Below, one piece after another: positions 54,014 through 62,919 of a stretch of DNA of 64,000 nt. The stretch lies in the NCBI GenBank assembly GCA_963777165.1, contig CAVZPO010000032.1, positions 24,838-88,837 of the forward strand. The letters are read 5' to 3'. How positions within the stretch are numbered: position 1 is the stretch's first letter; every line of letters begins with the position of its first letter. This DNA is from DYJB01 sp963777165 (GTDB lineage: Bacteria; Chloroflexota; Anaerolineae; Anaerolineales; E44-bin32). A program made the translations under genes and the position numbers. A model generated the notes under the pieces. The model was not told the DNA's origin. It was given only the letters and a program-made list of their open reading frames with translations, and ran no database searches.

Positions 54014-56362
54014 ATGTCCCGCTCGACCCGCGTCCTCGTTGGTATGCTGTTGTGTCTGGGCTTTCTGCTCCCCGCGGCGCCGGCCCTGGCCGACGGCATT
54101 ATCATCCCCGAGCCGCCATTCTGCGGGCCGGACCGCTGCCCCGGCCCCTTCCCTGTCTCGCAACTTGCGATCCGTTACCACCGCGTCAGCGTGACAATCC
54201 AGGATCAGGTAGCCACGACGCACGTCGACCAGGTGTTCCGCAACGACAACGACTTCACCGTCGAGGGCACGTACGTCTTTCCCCTGCCCCCCGGTGCGGC
54301 CGTCACCCAGTTCACGCTGTGGATCGACGGTGAACCGGTCGAAGGCAAGGTCCTGACGCGTGAACAGGCACGTCAGACGTATGAAGACATCGTCCGCTCC
54401 CTCCGCGATCCTGCCCTGCTGGAGTATGTGGACCGCGGTGCGGTGCAGGCGTCGATCTTCCCGATCGATCCGGGGGCTGAACGCCGCATCGAACTGGAGT
54501 ACACCCAGGTCTTGCCGGCCGAAGCCGGACTGGTGCACTACCGCTACCCGCTGAACACGGAGAAGTTCTCTACGCTGCCGCTCGAACAGGTCAGCGTGAG
54601 CGTCGAGGTTGAAAGCCGGGATTCGATCCAGTCCGTCTACTCCCCCAGCCATGCCGTCGACATCGTGCGGGATGGGAAGCACAGCTTGCGCGCCTCGTAC
54701 GAGGCCGTCGATGTGCTCCCGGATCGCGATTTCGAACTGTACTACTCCCTGGGCGACGACCGCGTCGGCGTCCAGATCCTGAGCTACCGGGAGCCCGACG
54801 AACAAGACGCCGGCTTCTTCCTGCTGCTTGCCTCGCCGGCGTTCGGCGCAGAACTCAGCTCGAGCGTTCCGCAAGACGTGCTGCTGGTGCTCGATCGCTC
54901 CGGCAGCATGGATGGCGAGAAGTTCGAGCAGGCGCAGCAGGCGGCCATCTACGTCCTGCAGCACCTGAATCCGGACGATCGCTTCAACCTGCTTGCCTTC
55001 AGCACGGACCTGAGCGCCTATGCACCTTCGCTGCGCGACGCCGGCGAGGCGCAGGACGCCATCCCCTGGGTCGAGGAACTCTCGGCCCGCGGCTCGACCG
55101 ATATCAACCGCGCCTTGCTGGAGGCCGCCTCCCAGCTCGACCCCGAACGCCCGGCCCTGGTCCTGTTCCTGACCGATGGCCTGCCCACCGAAGGCGTGAC
55201 GGAGCGCGAGGCGATCCTCGACAACCTGGCGCGCTCGGCCCCGCGCAGCTTGCGCCTGTTCTCCTTCGGGGTCGGCTATGACGTCGACGCCGTCCTGCTC
55301 GACACGCTGTCCGAAGCGCATCACGGGGCGACGACCTACGTCCTGCCCGATCAGGATATCGACGAAACGGTCTCGGCCTTCTACGCCAAGGTCAGCACGC
55401 CGGTCCTGACCGATCTCGACCTTGATCTGGGTGAGGCCCGAGCGTTCGACCTGGTCCCCGAATCGCTGCCCGACCTATTTGCGGGCGGCCAGCTGATCGT
55501 CGTCGGCCGCTACCGCAATCCCGGGGAGATCACCGCCCGGATTTCCGGACGCGTCGAGGGACGGTCGGAGGAGTTCTCCTACCCTGAGATTCGGCTGGCG
55601 GCCTCGGGAGGCGCGGAGTTCCTTCCACGGCTGTGGGCGACGCGCAAGATCGGCGCCCTGCTCAATGATCTCCGCCTGCACGGAGCCGATCAAGAGACGG
55701 TCGATCAGGTCGTGCGACTGAGCATCCAGTACGGGATCGTCACGCCGTACACCTCCTACCTGGTCACCGAACCCGGGGCGCTGGGCGCCGATGCCATCGG
55801 CGAGATCGCCGCCGACGCGTACAAGTCGCTCCAGTCTGAGCCGACCATCGCCTCCGGTCAGGCGGCCGTCGAGCGTGCGGCGGCGGAGTCGGCCCTGGGC
55901 GGCGCCAGCGCACCCGCCGCCCCCCAGGGCACGGATGCACAGGTCGTTCGCGTGGCAGGAACCCGGACGTTCCGCCTGGCCGACGGCGTGTGGACCGATA
56001 CGACCTTCGACCCGCAATCGATGCGCCCACTGGATGTGCCGTTCCTCTCCGAAGACTACTTCGCGCTGGCCGCCTCGCGGCCGGACGTGGGCGCCGCGCT
56101 GGCCCTCGGGCCGGACGTGATCATCGTCGTCGACGGCGTCGCTTATCGGACCGTGGGTGCGGACCAGCCCGGCGATCCGATTCCGGTGCCGGCGCCGATT
56201 TCGCCCGACGACGCCTCGATCCCCTTCCAACCGGTCGAACCGCCGGTGGAGAACGCCGGCAGCCGCCCCTCCGGCGCGAGCCTGCCGTGTGCCGCCGGGG
56301 CGATCGGGCTCGGCGCATGCCTGGCCCCCTTGCGCGAGCGATTCCTCCGCCGGGGAGGCTGA
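54014..56362 (+). CDS. VIT and von Willebrand factor A domain surface protein
   Basis: 782 residues. A signal peptide (cleavage near ALA-DG, residue 27) is followed by a VIT domain (about 45-170, with VDQVFRNDNDFTVEGTYVFPLPPGA and REQARQTYEDI). A VWA domain spans about residues 290-460 with the MIDAS residues DRSGSMDG, then GSTDINRA and FLTDGLPTEG. After a beta-rich segment, the C-terminus reads ASLPCAAG, a short hydrophobic stretch and a basic tail RERFLRRGG, which resembles a cell-wall sorting signal. It is probably exported and involved in adhesion or protein contacts. A sortase lies 3.4 kb away. Partner unknown. Confidence 0.88.
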   Translation: MSRSTRVLVGMLLCLGFLLPAAPALADGIIIPEPPFCGPDRCPGPFPVSQLAIRYHRVSVTIQDQVATTHVDQVFRNDNDFTVEGTYVFPLPPGAAVTQFTLWIDGEPVEGKVLTREQARQTYEDIVRSLRDPALLEYVDRGAVQASIFPIDPGAERRIELEYTQVLPAEAGLVHYRYPLNTEKFSTLPLEQVSVSVEVESRDSIQSVYSPSHAVDIVRDGKHSLRASYEAVDVLPDRDFELYYSLGDDRVGVQILSYREPDEQDAGFFLLLASPAFGAELSSSVPQDVLLVLDRSGSMDGEKFEQAQQAAIYVLQHLNPDDRFNLLAFSTDLSAYAPSLRDAGEAQDAIPWVEELSARGSTDINRALLEAASQLDPERPALVLFLTDGLPTEGVTEREAILDNLARSAPRSLRLFSFGVGYDVDAVLLDTLSEAHHGATTYVLPDQDIDETVSAFYAKVSTPVLTDLDLDLGEARAFDLVPESLPDLFAGGQLIVVGRYRNPGEITARISGRVEGRSEEFSYPEIRLAASGGAEFLPRLWATRKIGALLNDLRLHGADQETVDQVVRLSIQYGIVTPYTSYLVTEPGALGADAIGEIAADAYKSLQSEPTIASGQAAVERAAAESALGGASAPAAPQGTDAQVVRVAGTRTFRLADGVWTDTTFDPQSMRPLDVPFLSEDYFALAASRPDVGAALALGPDVIIVVDGVAYRTVGADQPGDPIPVPAPISPDDASIPFQPVEPPVENAGSRPSGASLPCAAGAIGLGACLAPLRERFLRRGG

Positions 56363-56434
56363 GGCCCGCACACGTGGTACGCCAGCCGACTGCCTTGACG
56401 CCGGCGCGTGATCACCCTGCCCGACAAGCAACGA

Positions 56435-56460
56435 GAGCGGCTCCCTTTCGGGAGCCGCTC
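56435..56460 (+). terminator. hairpin after the VIT/VWA gene
   Basis: An 11-base-pair stem (GAGCGGCTCCC with GGGAGCCGCTC, loop TTTC), 72 bases after the stop. It has no T run, so it would be a weak or factor-assisted terminator. Confidence 0.5.
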
Positions 56461-56530
56461 CGATGAGCTGCACATGAGCTCTGGCGCGAGGTGCCTAGGG
56501 GCAGGCAACGCCCATCGATGTACGTGCCGG

Positions 56531-56815
56531 CTAGGAGTATCGTGGTATGGCCCGGCCTGCGAGGTCGGTGACCTTGCCCATGACGTCAATCGACTGTCTC
56601 CGATCGCAAGCGTTGTTGATGGTCACGAGTCCATCGTAGTTGGCAGCTCCAGTCGGATCCCGGCCCGGAGCCGAATCCACCGCTCGTCAACGTGAGGATG
56701 TTGCACCGACTGCCAGCCGCCCGTGCTTGGATCCGTCGTACTTGGCGAACACGTCGTGTCGGGTCAATACCCGAGCAGAGAAGGCCGGGATCGCAGACAC
56801 TCCAGATCATCGACC
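56531..56815 (-). other. frameshifted 3' continuation of the Pro/Thr-rich protein
   Basis: Beyond VDDLE, near 56810, sensible coding jumps among frames: VCDPGLLCSGIDPT, then VFAKYDGSKHG, then NYDGLVTINNACD and SIDVMGKVTDLAGR, ending near a TAG at 56531. These pieces look like one Cys-containing, Ig-like extracellular domain broken by several indels. The joins cannot be placed exactly by eye. Confidence 0.45.
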
Positions 56816-57384
56816 TGGAACGTGCACGACATGAGCGTGCTGCCAATCACAGGGTTAAGGTCCATGCAGCATGATCGATGGGGCGATCGTGTCGACGCCC
56901 CCGAGGGCGTGTCGGTCGGCAGCGGGGCAGCATGCGTCGGCGCCGGCGTCTTGGTCTTCGTCGGCGTCGGCCGAGGCGTCCTGGTGGCCGTCGCCGTTGG
57001 GGTCGGGGTGTGGGTGGGGACCGGCGTCTTCGTCGGCGTTGCCGTCAGCGGCTGGGCTCCCTCGAAATCGCGCGCCGTCGCCGTCGGCACGGGCCCCTGC
57101 ATCCCGGCCTCGATCCGCCGGCTCTCCGCCGCCGCCTCATCATCCGACATGCCCAGGTCCTGCATCACCTCCTGGAAGATCGAGAGCCGCAGGGAACGCA
57201 CCGAGCTGCCTGCAGCGTCAGGTGCATAGTTGGCCGAGAGGCGCGAGCGCAGGCTCGACATCAGGCTGGAGGGCGCGGCTGCCGAGGCGCTGATGCGAAC
57301 TGCCGCCGCCACCCAGACCACCATGAGCACCAGGAACAGGCCCACGGCTCCCACGAGCCAGCGGCGACCTGACGGCTCTTTCAT
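56764..57384 (-). CDS. membrane-anchored Pro/Thr-rich protein, probably truncated by frameshift
   Basis: 206 residues as read from the ATG at 57384. A membrane anchor (about 10-30, VGAVGLFLVLMVVWVAAAV) is followed by a helical stretch with SLRLSIFQEVMQDLGMSDDEA, then a Thr/Pro repeat region (about 110-155, TPTKTPVPTHTPTPTATATR) and a Cys-containing start of a globular domain (CCMDLNPVIGSTLMSC). The reading then runs into an unlikely tail, since the true C-terminal domain seems to continue in other frames to about 56531. This layout suits an extracytoplasmic protein with a stalk. Function unknown. Confidence 0.6.
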   Translation of the reverse strand: MKEPSGRRWLVGAVGLFLVLMVVWVAAAVRISASAAAPSSLMSSLRSRLSANYAPDAAGSSVRSLRLSIFQEVMQDLGMSDDEAAAESRRIEAGMQGPVPTATARDFEGAQPLTATPTKTPVPTHTPTPTATATRTPRPTPTKTKTPAPTHAAPLPTDTPSGASTRSPHRSCCMDLNPVIGSTLMSCTFQVDDLECLRSRPSLLGY

Positions 57385-57605
57385 CCAGATTCCTCCAGGG
57401 CTGAGCCCACTCCGCCCTACAACATGCAACGACCGTCGCCCGGGCAGGCGGGGACGGTTGCCTATTGTCTCCAGACTATGTCAACTTTCGGCCCCGAACA
57501 ACCGGACCGTCCTTCCTATCTGAGAGGGCTTTCAGATCGCTGGAGAATCGACGGATCAGCCCAAGGCTGGCCGGGAGCTTCCAGAACGAGGCAAGGATAG
57601 TGGGG

Positions 57606-59465
57606 TTAAGTCTCGCCGGAGCCGGGTTCGACCAGCCGCGCCAGCCGGTCGCGGACCTCGTGGATCCCAAGCTCCACTCGCAGACCACGGACCTGGGCGC
57701 GCCCGAAACGGCCGAACACGAACTGGCGCTGAGCCGACCCGAGACTGCGGTAGGTCTCTTCGCTGACCAGCATCGATGCCGGCTCCGCCTCGCGGGCGAT
57801 CGCCAGCATTCCCTCGGCGGCGGTCAACGCCTCGCCGATCAACACCGGCACCGCGTGCGTCACGCGAACATTCCCGACGATCAGATCTCCGGTCGCCACC
57901 GCCACCGAAACCTGGAGCGGCCCCATCCCGCGATCGACCCGCCCTTCGTTGAGCGTCCGCACCCCGTCCAGAATTTCCAGACCGGCATGCGTCGCCTGCA
58001 GGGCCGAGACGGCCGGCGGCACGACCACCGGTGGCAGACCGAACTGCACGATGACCGTCGTTCCTCCGGCGCGCGCCAGGCTGCCTCCGTGACGACCGGC
58101 AGCCTCGCCGATCATCTTCAGGCACGCCTCGAGCTCGCGGAGCAGGACCTCGGGCTCTTCGTCCAGGCTGCCGAGCCCCCTCAGCTCGACCCCCAGGACG
58201 GTCGCCTTCCTCCGGCCGACCACCTGGGTCGGCTCGGACGCGGGGTGGTCGTCCTGCGGTTCGGCTGGGAGTGCCGGCGAAGTTGGCTCGGGCGCGGGTC
58301 GAACCTCAACCATCGTCCGCTGACGAAGGTCGTCGACCATCGCATTGAATGTGCGCGCGAGCACCGCCACCTCGTCCGTCCCGCGATCGACGACGCGGGT
58401 CTCGAGATTCCCCAGCGCGACCTGGGCGGAGGCGTCGGCGATGGCGATGATCGGCCGGGTAATATTGTTCGAGATGAACAGTCCGGCGACGACGACCAGC
58501 AGCAGGGCGATGGCACCGAAGGCGATCACCTGCCAGAGATCCTGGGACGACTGGCCGACGAGGGCGAGCTGCGGCAGGGCGATCCCCATCACGCCCAGCG
58601 GCTCAGTCCCATGCCGGGCGACGAAAGCCGTCAGCACCTCGGTGTAACCGATGCCGGAAATCGTCGTCGAACGAATCGGATCCCCTTCCGTACCGGGCGC
58701 CATGGCACGCTCGATCATGTCGAGGGCCAGTGCGAGCGCCGCGGTGTTCTCCGGTTCAAGGGACGTCGCCAGGAGCCGGCCGTCGAACTGGTCGTAGATC
58801 GAGACGCTGGCGCCGGCCTGTTCCGCCAGCTGCGGGACGAGGGCCTGCAGGTAGCGGCCCACCAGCACGGCCCCATAGACTTCACCGGTGGTGTCGCGCA
58901 CCGGCCCACCGACGAAGAACACAGACAGATCTTGATTGCCCTGGCGAACGGCATGGACTCCGGTTTGCTTATCCCCGATGGCGCTGTCCGCCGACCCGGC
59001 CAAAAGCCGCTGCACGAAGGGCCAACTGCTGAAGAACGCTTCACTGCGCTGTGTGCTGTACTCTCCCGGCGAGCCTCCGGGGGCGCGGCGCACGCTGAGC
59101 AGGCTGGATCCCTGCGCATCGACGATCGAGACAACATCGACGCCGGCGTTGATCACCAGCGGCAGCACGCGGGCGCGCAGCGCCTCCGCATCCGCCTGCT
59201 GCACGCCGTCCAGAACCCCTGTGGTGTTGGCGATCAGCCGTTCGATCGCCAGGAGATCGCTTTCGGCGCGCACGACGGCGTCGGCCGACTGCTGGCCGCT
59301 ATCGGTCAGTTGGCGCAGATAGCGATCCTGCTGTTCCTGGCCGGCGATCCGGCTGAGCAGGTAGACCATGCCCAGGCTCAGCACCAGGGCGAGCAGGATG
59401 AATGGAAGGGTGATCTTCCAGCGCAGGCTGAAGCGCGGCCTGGGCACAGAGGCAGGCGCAGGCAT
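57606..59465 (-). CDS. membrane sensor with HAMP and degenerate class III cyclase domain
   Basis: 619 residues. Helix 1 (about 17-37) and helix 2 (about 320-340) bracket an extracytoplasmic sensor of dCache type (LVINAGVDVVSIVDAQGSSLLSV, GEVYGAVLVGRYL). A HAMP domain follows (ISNNITRPIIAIADASAQVALGNLETRV...DEVAVLARTFNAMVDDL), then a linker and a class III nucleotide cyclase-like domain (about 425-605). The metal-binding aspartates of true cyclases are not seen: the first position reads VLGVELRGL and the second GGTTVIVQFG. It is therefore probably a pseudo-cyclase that senses or scaffolds. Target unknown. Confidence 0.82.
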   Translation of the reverse strand: MPAPASVPRPRFSLRWKITLPFILLALVLSLGMVYLLSRIAGQEQQDRYLRQLTDSGQQSADAVVRAESDLLAIERLIANTTGVLDGVQQADAEALRARVLPLVINAGVDVVSIVDAQGSSLLSVRRAPGGSPGEYSTQRSEAFFSSWPFVQRLLAGSADSAIGDKQTGVHAVRQGNQDLSVFFVGGPVRDTTGEVYGAVLVGRYLQALVPQLAEQAGASVSIYDQFDGRLLATSLEPENTAALALALDMIERAMAPGTEGDPIRSTTISGIGYTEVLTAFVARHGTEPLGVMGIALPQLALVGQSSQDLWQVIAFGAIALLLVVVAGLFISNNITRPIIAIADASAQVALGNLETRVVDRGTDEVAVLARTFNAMVDDLRQRTMVEVRPAPEPTSPALPAEPQDDHPASEPTQVVGRRKATVLGVELRGLGSLDEEPEVLLRELEACLKMIGEAAGRHGGSLARAGGTTVIVQFGLPPVVVPPAVSALQATHAGLEILDGVRTLNEGRVDRGMGPLQVSVAVATGDLIVGNVRVTHAVPVLIGEALTAAEGMLAIAREAEPASMLVSEETYRSLGSAQRQFVFGRFGRAQVRGLRVELGIHEVRDRLARLVEPGSGET

Positions 59466-59487
59466 GCCTTGCTCCCGGGGTTCTCCC

Positions 59488-59694
59488 CTAGTTCATGAAG
59501 AAGGACAGGACGATCAAACCAAGAATCAAGCTTCCGGCCAGCAGCCCGATCCGCTTCAGATCCTTGATGACGTACGAGTAGTCCGGTTTGAATTCCCCGC
59601 TACCGAGGGTGCCGCCCTCGGGGCGGCGTGGCTGCCCGCCCACGGCAGCTGCGGGCGACGGGCGACGCTGGGATTTTCGGGTTGCTCTGCTCAC
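59488..59694 (-). CDS. small single-span membrane protein
   Basis: 68 residues. A basic, Pro/Gly-rich N-terminus (residues 1-33) leads to DYSYVIKDLKRIGLLAG and one C-terminal helix (about 47-66, IGLLAGSLILGLIVLSFFM). It looks like a real conserved small protein rather than a chance frame because the charged-to-hydrophobic transition is tidy and it sits 35 bases after the sortase. Function unknown. Confidence 0.65.
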   Translation of the reverse strand: MSRATRKSQRRPSPAAAVGGQPRRPEGGTLGSGEFKPDYSYVIKDLKRIGLLAGSLILGLIVLSFFMN

Positions 59695-59729
59695 TGGTTC
59701 ACTCCATCCGATCGGGATTCAACCGTCGC

Positions 59730-60653
59730 TCATCCGCCGGTCAGCTCGGCGAAGACGACGATGCGCTGATTGTCCACCAGGTAGGGATAGCACGAGATCA
59801 TCGTCAGCGTTGGGCGCTCGGTCGCGGCCATCACGCTGACATCCGTCGGCTCAACGATCTGCACCCCCGTCACCCGGTACTCCCACTGGCGCGTGGCGGT
59901 CGAGATCAGGATTTCATCTCCGGGCTTGAGCTGGTCCAGGTGGCGGAAGAGCTCTCCGAAGATGTCATTGTGGGCGGAGACCACCATGTTGCCCTTCTGC
60001 CCTGGATTGGAGGTGCCGATGTGCTGCGCCACGCCCTTCTTGAGCTGCTCCCAGCCGTCCCCCTGGACGACCGGCGCCGGGTCGTTCCACAGGGTGGGGA
60101 TGAAGAGGGCGCGAGCCTGCTCGGGGCCGGGCGTCGGGATCGGCACCTGGGCCAGCGACTGCACCAGCGGACGCAGGTTGGCCGGAATTTCGGCCTCATT
60201 CGGAGCCGCGCCTCCAGGCGAGTTCGGCGGCGTGTGTCCCGAGGGCAGAACCACGGCGGTGATCAGCGGCGTGGCCGTGGGCGTCGGGCCGGCCAGCACC
60301 TGCGCCACCTCGCGGTTAAGCGTCCTCAGCACGCCCATGCCACTCAACAGGACGAACGCCAGTCCGAGGACCGCCCCGACCTCGATCAGCAGCAGTACCT
60401 GGTTGGCCGTCTTCCGACTTCGGCGCCTGGGCCCGGATTCTTCCCCAACGCTCGCCTCCCCCGCCGGGGTTGGGAGGGGTGAGGCTTCGGTCAGGATGGA
60501 GGCAGGAATTGGATCGGGGCTTACGCTGACCGCGCGGCCACTCCGACGGAAATTCTCCAGGCGCGTTTGACGGCGCTCCAGGCGCTTGCGCGCCAGCAGC
60601 GATTCCAGTTCCTCGATCGACAGATCATCCGCTGGACGCCGGTCTCTGGTCAC
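59730..60653 (-). CDS. sortase
   Basis: 307 residues. A basic cytoplasmic N-terminus (1-82), one helix (about 86-108) and a Thr/Pro-rich linker precede the sortase domain (about 165-307). The catalytic triad is present: His228 in SAHND, Cys288 in TMISCYP and Arg297 in NQRIVVF. Class D/E-like by layout. It would attach exported proteins with a sorting motif to a cell-surface acceptor. The small membrane protein, the cyclase-like sensor and the Pro/Thr-rich protein follow in the same direction. Confidence 0.9.
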   Translation of the reverse strand: MTRDRRPADDLSIEELESLLARKRLERRQTRLENFRRSGRAVSVSPDPIPASILTEASPLPTPAGEASVGEESGPRRRSRKTANQVLLLIEVGAVLGLAFVLLSGMGVLRTLNREVAQVLAGPTPTATPLITAVVLPSGHTPPNSPGGAAPNEAEIPANLRPLVQSLAQVPIPTPGPEQARALFIPTLWNDPAPVVQGDGWEQLKKGVAQHIGTSNPGQKGNMVVSAHNDIFGELFRHLDQLKPGDEILISTATRQWEYRVTGVQIVEPTDVSVMAATERPTLTMISCYPYLVDNQRIVVFAELTGG

Positions 60654-60714
60654 CTTACATCCTGCTCTGCCCGGCCGATGCGATGCACGATCGATGCCGG
60701 GCGATGCGCGCGGA

Positions 60715-60720
60715 TTATAC
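60715..60720 (-). promoter_or_regulatory. candidate -10 box for the sortase unit
   Basis: Perfect TATAAT on the minus strand, 62 bases before the sortase start. No clear -35 box. Confidence 0.4.
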
Positions 60721-60760
60721 CTGAACCGTGCCGAGCGGCCCGGCGGGAGCCTTTCCTTCT

Positions 60761-60766
60761 ATAATC
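60761..60766 (+). promoter_or_regulatory. candidate -10 box for the saccharopine-dehydrogenase-like gene
   Basis: Perfect TATAAT on the plus strand, 43 bases before the ATG at 60809. No clear -35 box. Together with the minus-strand box it forms a divergent promoter pair. Confidence 0.45.
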
Positions 60767-60808
60767 CTCTTCTGCGCAGCTTCGTGCAAACATGGACGAG
60801 GAGTCCGG

Positions 60809-61999
60809 ATGGACGGCCACTTTGCGGTCATCGGCGCCGGGCGGCAAGGGACTGCCGCGGCCTACGATCTGGCGCGCTTCGGCCAGTCGGATGAAATCTT
60901 CCTGGCCGACCGCGAGCTTTCGCTGGCGCGCCAGGCGGCCGAACGGGTCAATCACCTGCTCGGGAAGCCGATCGCCTCGCCCGCCGTCCTCGACGCGCAA
61001 GACCCGGACGGTGTCGAGCGCTGGCTCCGACAGCACCGGGTGCGCGCCTTCGTCTCCGCCGTCCCCTATTTCTTCAACCTCGGGCTGACTCGGGCGGCCA
61101 TCGCCTGCGGCTGCGGGATGACCGACCTGGGAGGCAACAGCGACGTCGTCTGTGCGCAGCTCGAACTATCGGCGCAGGCCGCCGCCTCCGGCGCGCGCAT
61201 CGTCCCCGATTGCGGCCAGGTTCCCGGGATGGGCACATCGCTCATCGTCTACGCCCTGGAGCAGCTCGACGAGGGGCGCGAGGCGATCATGTGGGACTGC
61301 GGCCTGCCGGCCGACCCGCAGCCGCCGTGGAACTACCGGCTCGGCTTCAGCATTGAGGGGTTGACGAATGAGTTCTACGGGGACTGCCTGTACATCCGTG
61401 GCGGCCGCACGGTTCGCATCCCGGCCCTGGAGGAGCTCGAGATCATAGACTTCCCTGCCCCCATCGGCTCACTGGAAGCCTTCACCACCGCCGGAGGTCT
61501 GACGACCGCCGCCCTCACCTACGCCGGCAAACTCGACGTGCTGCAGAACAAGACGCTGCGCTATCCCGGCAGCTTCGCGCAGCTCAAGGTGATCCAGCAG
61601 CTCGGCCTGCTCCGTCCGGACCCGATCGAGATCGGCGGCACTCGCGTCTCGCCCCGCCAGGTCCTGCACGCGCTCTGGGACCCTCAGATCCGCGCCGCCC
61701 CCGACGAACGCGACCTGATCATCATCCGCATCCTGGCCCGCGGGCTCAGGCAGGGCACGCCGGCCGAGGCCTGGGTGGATCTGGTGCACTACGCCGACGA
61801 GACAACGGGTTTCTCCGCCATGGAGCAAGGGACCGGGTGGCACGCCGCCATCCTGACGCACGCCATCGCCGAGGGGAAGGTCCCTGCGGGCGTGGTCCCG
61901 GTTGAGAAGGCCATGAGCGGAGCGGATTTCGTGGCCCAGGCAGCCCAGCGCGGGTTCGACGTGCAGTTGAACATCCGGCCGGGAATCCAGGCGACGTAG
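60809..61999 (+). CDS. saccharopine dehydrogenase-family oxidoreductase
   Basis: 396 residues. The NAD(P) loop is VIGAGRQGTAAAYDLARFG near the N-terminus; VSAVPYFFNLGLTRAAIACG and CGMTDLGG follow, the conserved segments of the saccharopine/lysine-ketoglutarate reductase family. The C-terminal catalytic domain includes FTTAGGLTTAALTYAGKLDVLQNKTLRYPG. The ATG at 60809, preceded by GAGGAG, was chosen over an upstream ATG at 60728 whose residues do not match the family. The role may be in amino-acid (lysine-like) metabolism; the substrate is not certain. Confidence 0.87.
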   Translation: MDGHFAVIGAGRQGTAAAYDLARFGQSDEIFLADRELSLARQAAERVNHLLGKPIASPAVLDAQDPDGVERWLRQHRVRAFVSAVPYFFNLGLTRAAIACGCGMTDLGGNSDVVCAQLELSAQAAASGARIVPDCGQVPGMGTSLIVYALEQLDEGREAIMWDCGLPADPQPPWNYRLGFSIEGLTNEFYGDCLYIRGGRTVRIPALEELEIIDFPAPIGSLEAFTTAGGLTTAALTYAGKLDVLQNKTLRYPGSFAQLKVIQQLGLLRPDPIEIGGTRVSPRQVLHALWDPQIRAAPDERDLIIIRILARGLRQGTPAEAWVDLVHYADETTGFSAMEQGTGWHAAILTHAIAEGKVPAGVVPVEKAMSGADFVAQAAQRGFDVQLNIRPGIQAT

Positions 62000-62053
62000 G
62001 CGCACGCTCCGGGTTCCGGTCCCGCGGCCGGGCTCGCCGCCAGACTGGAGTGT

Positions 62054-62084
62054 GGGCGAAGCACGGAACTTCTGTGCTTCGCCC
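62054..62084. terminator. hairpin between converging genes
   Basis: An 11-base-pair stem, GGGCGAAGCAC with GTGCTTCGCCC, loop of nine. Between the saccharopine-like gene and the converging Mut7-C gene; no T run, so probably a bidirectional weak terminator. Confidence 0.5.
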
Positions 62085-62148
62085 CTCACGGCCCCTGCTT
62101 CGCCCCGGCACTAGGCCGACGGGCACCCGTTGCGCATCAGCGCCGGGT

Positions 62149-62913
62149 TCAATCGCGCGGAAGGCCTGCCCGCCGCAGGACATCATCGGCCCTGCGTTCC
62201 AACCGCTCGAAGTGCGTACCCTTCCAGTACAGCCGGCCGCATGCCTCGCAGCGCGTCAGCTCGCGGACGCGGGCACGCACGCCCTCGGGGATCCGGGCGG
62301 CGTGTTCGTCTAACTCCGCACGGATCAGCCGCCCGTTGCAGCGCAGGCAGCGGGTGAACGGAGCCGCCATTCCGACCAGGTCGAAGCGCCGGAGGACCTC
62401 TACGGCCTGCTCCTCGGGCTGCTGGCTGCGAACACAGTAGCCGCGCGTGACCACCGCGCGCTTGAGAAGCTGCCGGTCCCGCGTCAGCAGGATTCGCTTT
62501 CCGTCGGCTGAACGGCGCGCCAGCTCGTCGTCCTGCCCCGCCGCGTCGTATTCGGAGTCGAATCCTAGAAGCCTCAAGGTGGCCGTTAACTTTCCCAGGT
62601 GGACATCGAGCACGAAACGGGGATCACGCAGCGGCTCGGGTCGCAGGCGAACCTCTCCGCCCACATCGACCGATTCGAACATCGGGTAGACGCTCACCCG
62701 GTCGCCTTCCTGCAGGTGGTAATCGAATCCCCGCGGCTCTCCGTTGACCAGCACGAGTTCGATTTCCGTGTGCGGGACGCCCAGTGACTCGATGACGTCT
62801 TTGATTCCCGGTGAGCCGCTGAATTCGTGGTTGAAGTCCTTGAAGCGCAGCGGCCTCGGGAGGAGATCATTCAGCTCGGCGTAGAAGCGGAATGTGGCAT
62901 GGCGGGAGGACAT
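62149..62913 (-). CDS. Mut7-C RNase-like protein with N-terminal ubiquitin-like domain
   Basis: 254 residues. An N-terminal ubiquitin-fold domain (about 5-82, ATFRFYAELNDLLP and LQEGDRVSVYPMFE) matches Mut7-C ubiquitin. The Mut7-C PIN-like domain has RFVLDVHLGKLTATLRLLGFDSEYD, then RILLTRDRQLLKR. Zinc-ribbon cysteines CLRC and CEAC finish it. Related to the 3'-5' exoribonuclease Mut-7 C-terminus. Bacterial function is uncertain; RNA processing or a toxin-like role is possible. Confidence 0.88.
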   Translation of the reverse strand: MSSRHATFRFYAELNDLLPRPLRFKDFNHEFSGSPGIKDVIESLGVPHTEIELVLVNGEPRGFDYHLQEGDRVSVYPMFESVDVGGEVRLRPEPLRDPRFVLDVHLGKLTATLRLLGFDSEYDAAGQDDELARRSADGKRILLTRDRQLLKRAVVTRGYCVRSQQPEEQAVEVLRRFDLVGMAAPFTRCLRCNGRLIRAELDEHAARIPEGVRARVRELTRCEACGRLYWKGTHFERLERRADDVLRRAGLPRD

Positions 62914-62919
62914 CCGAGG

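Noticed and set aside
56930..57060. Apparent short tandem DNA repeats
   Set aside because: They encode the Thr/Pro-rich linker in a membrane-anchored protein and are explained by protein sequence, not by a CRISPR or satellite.
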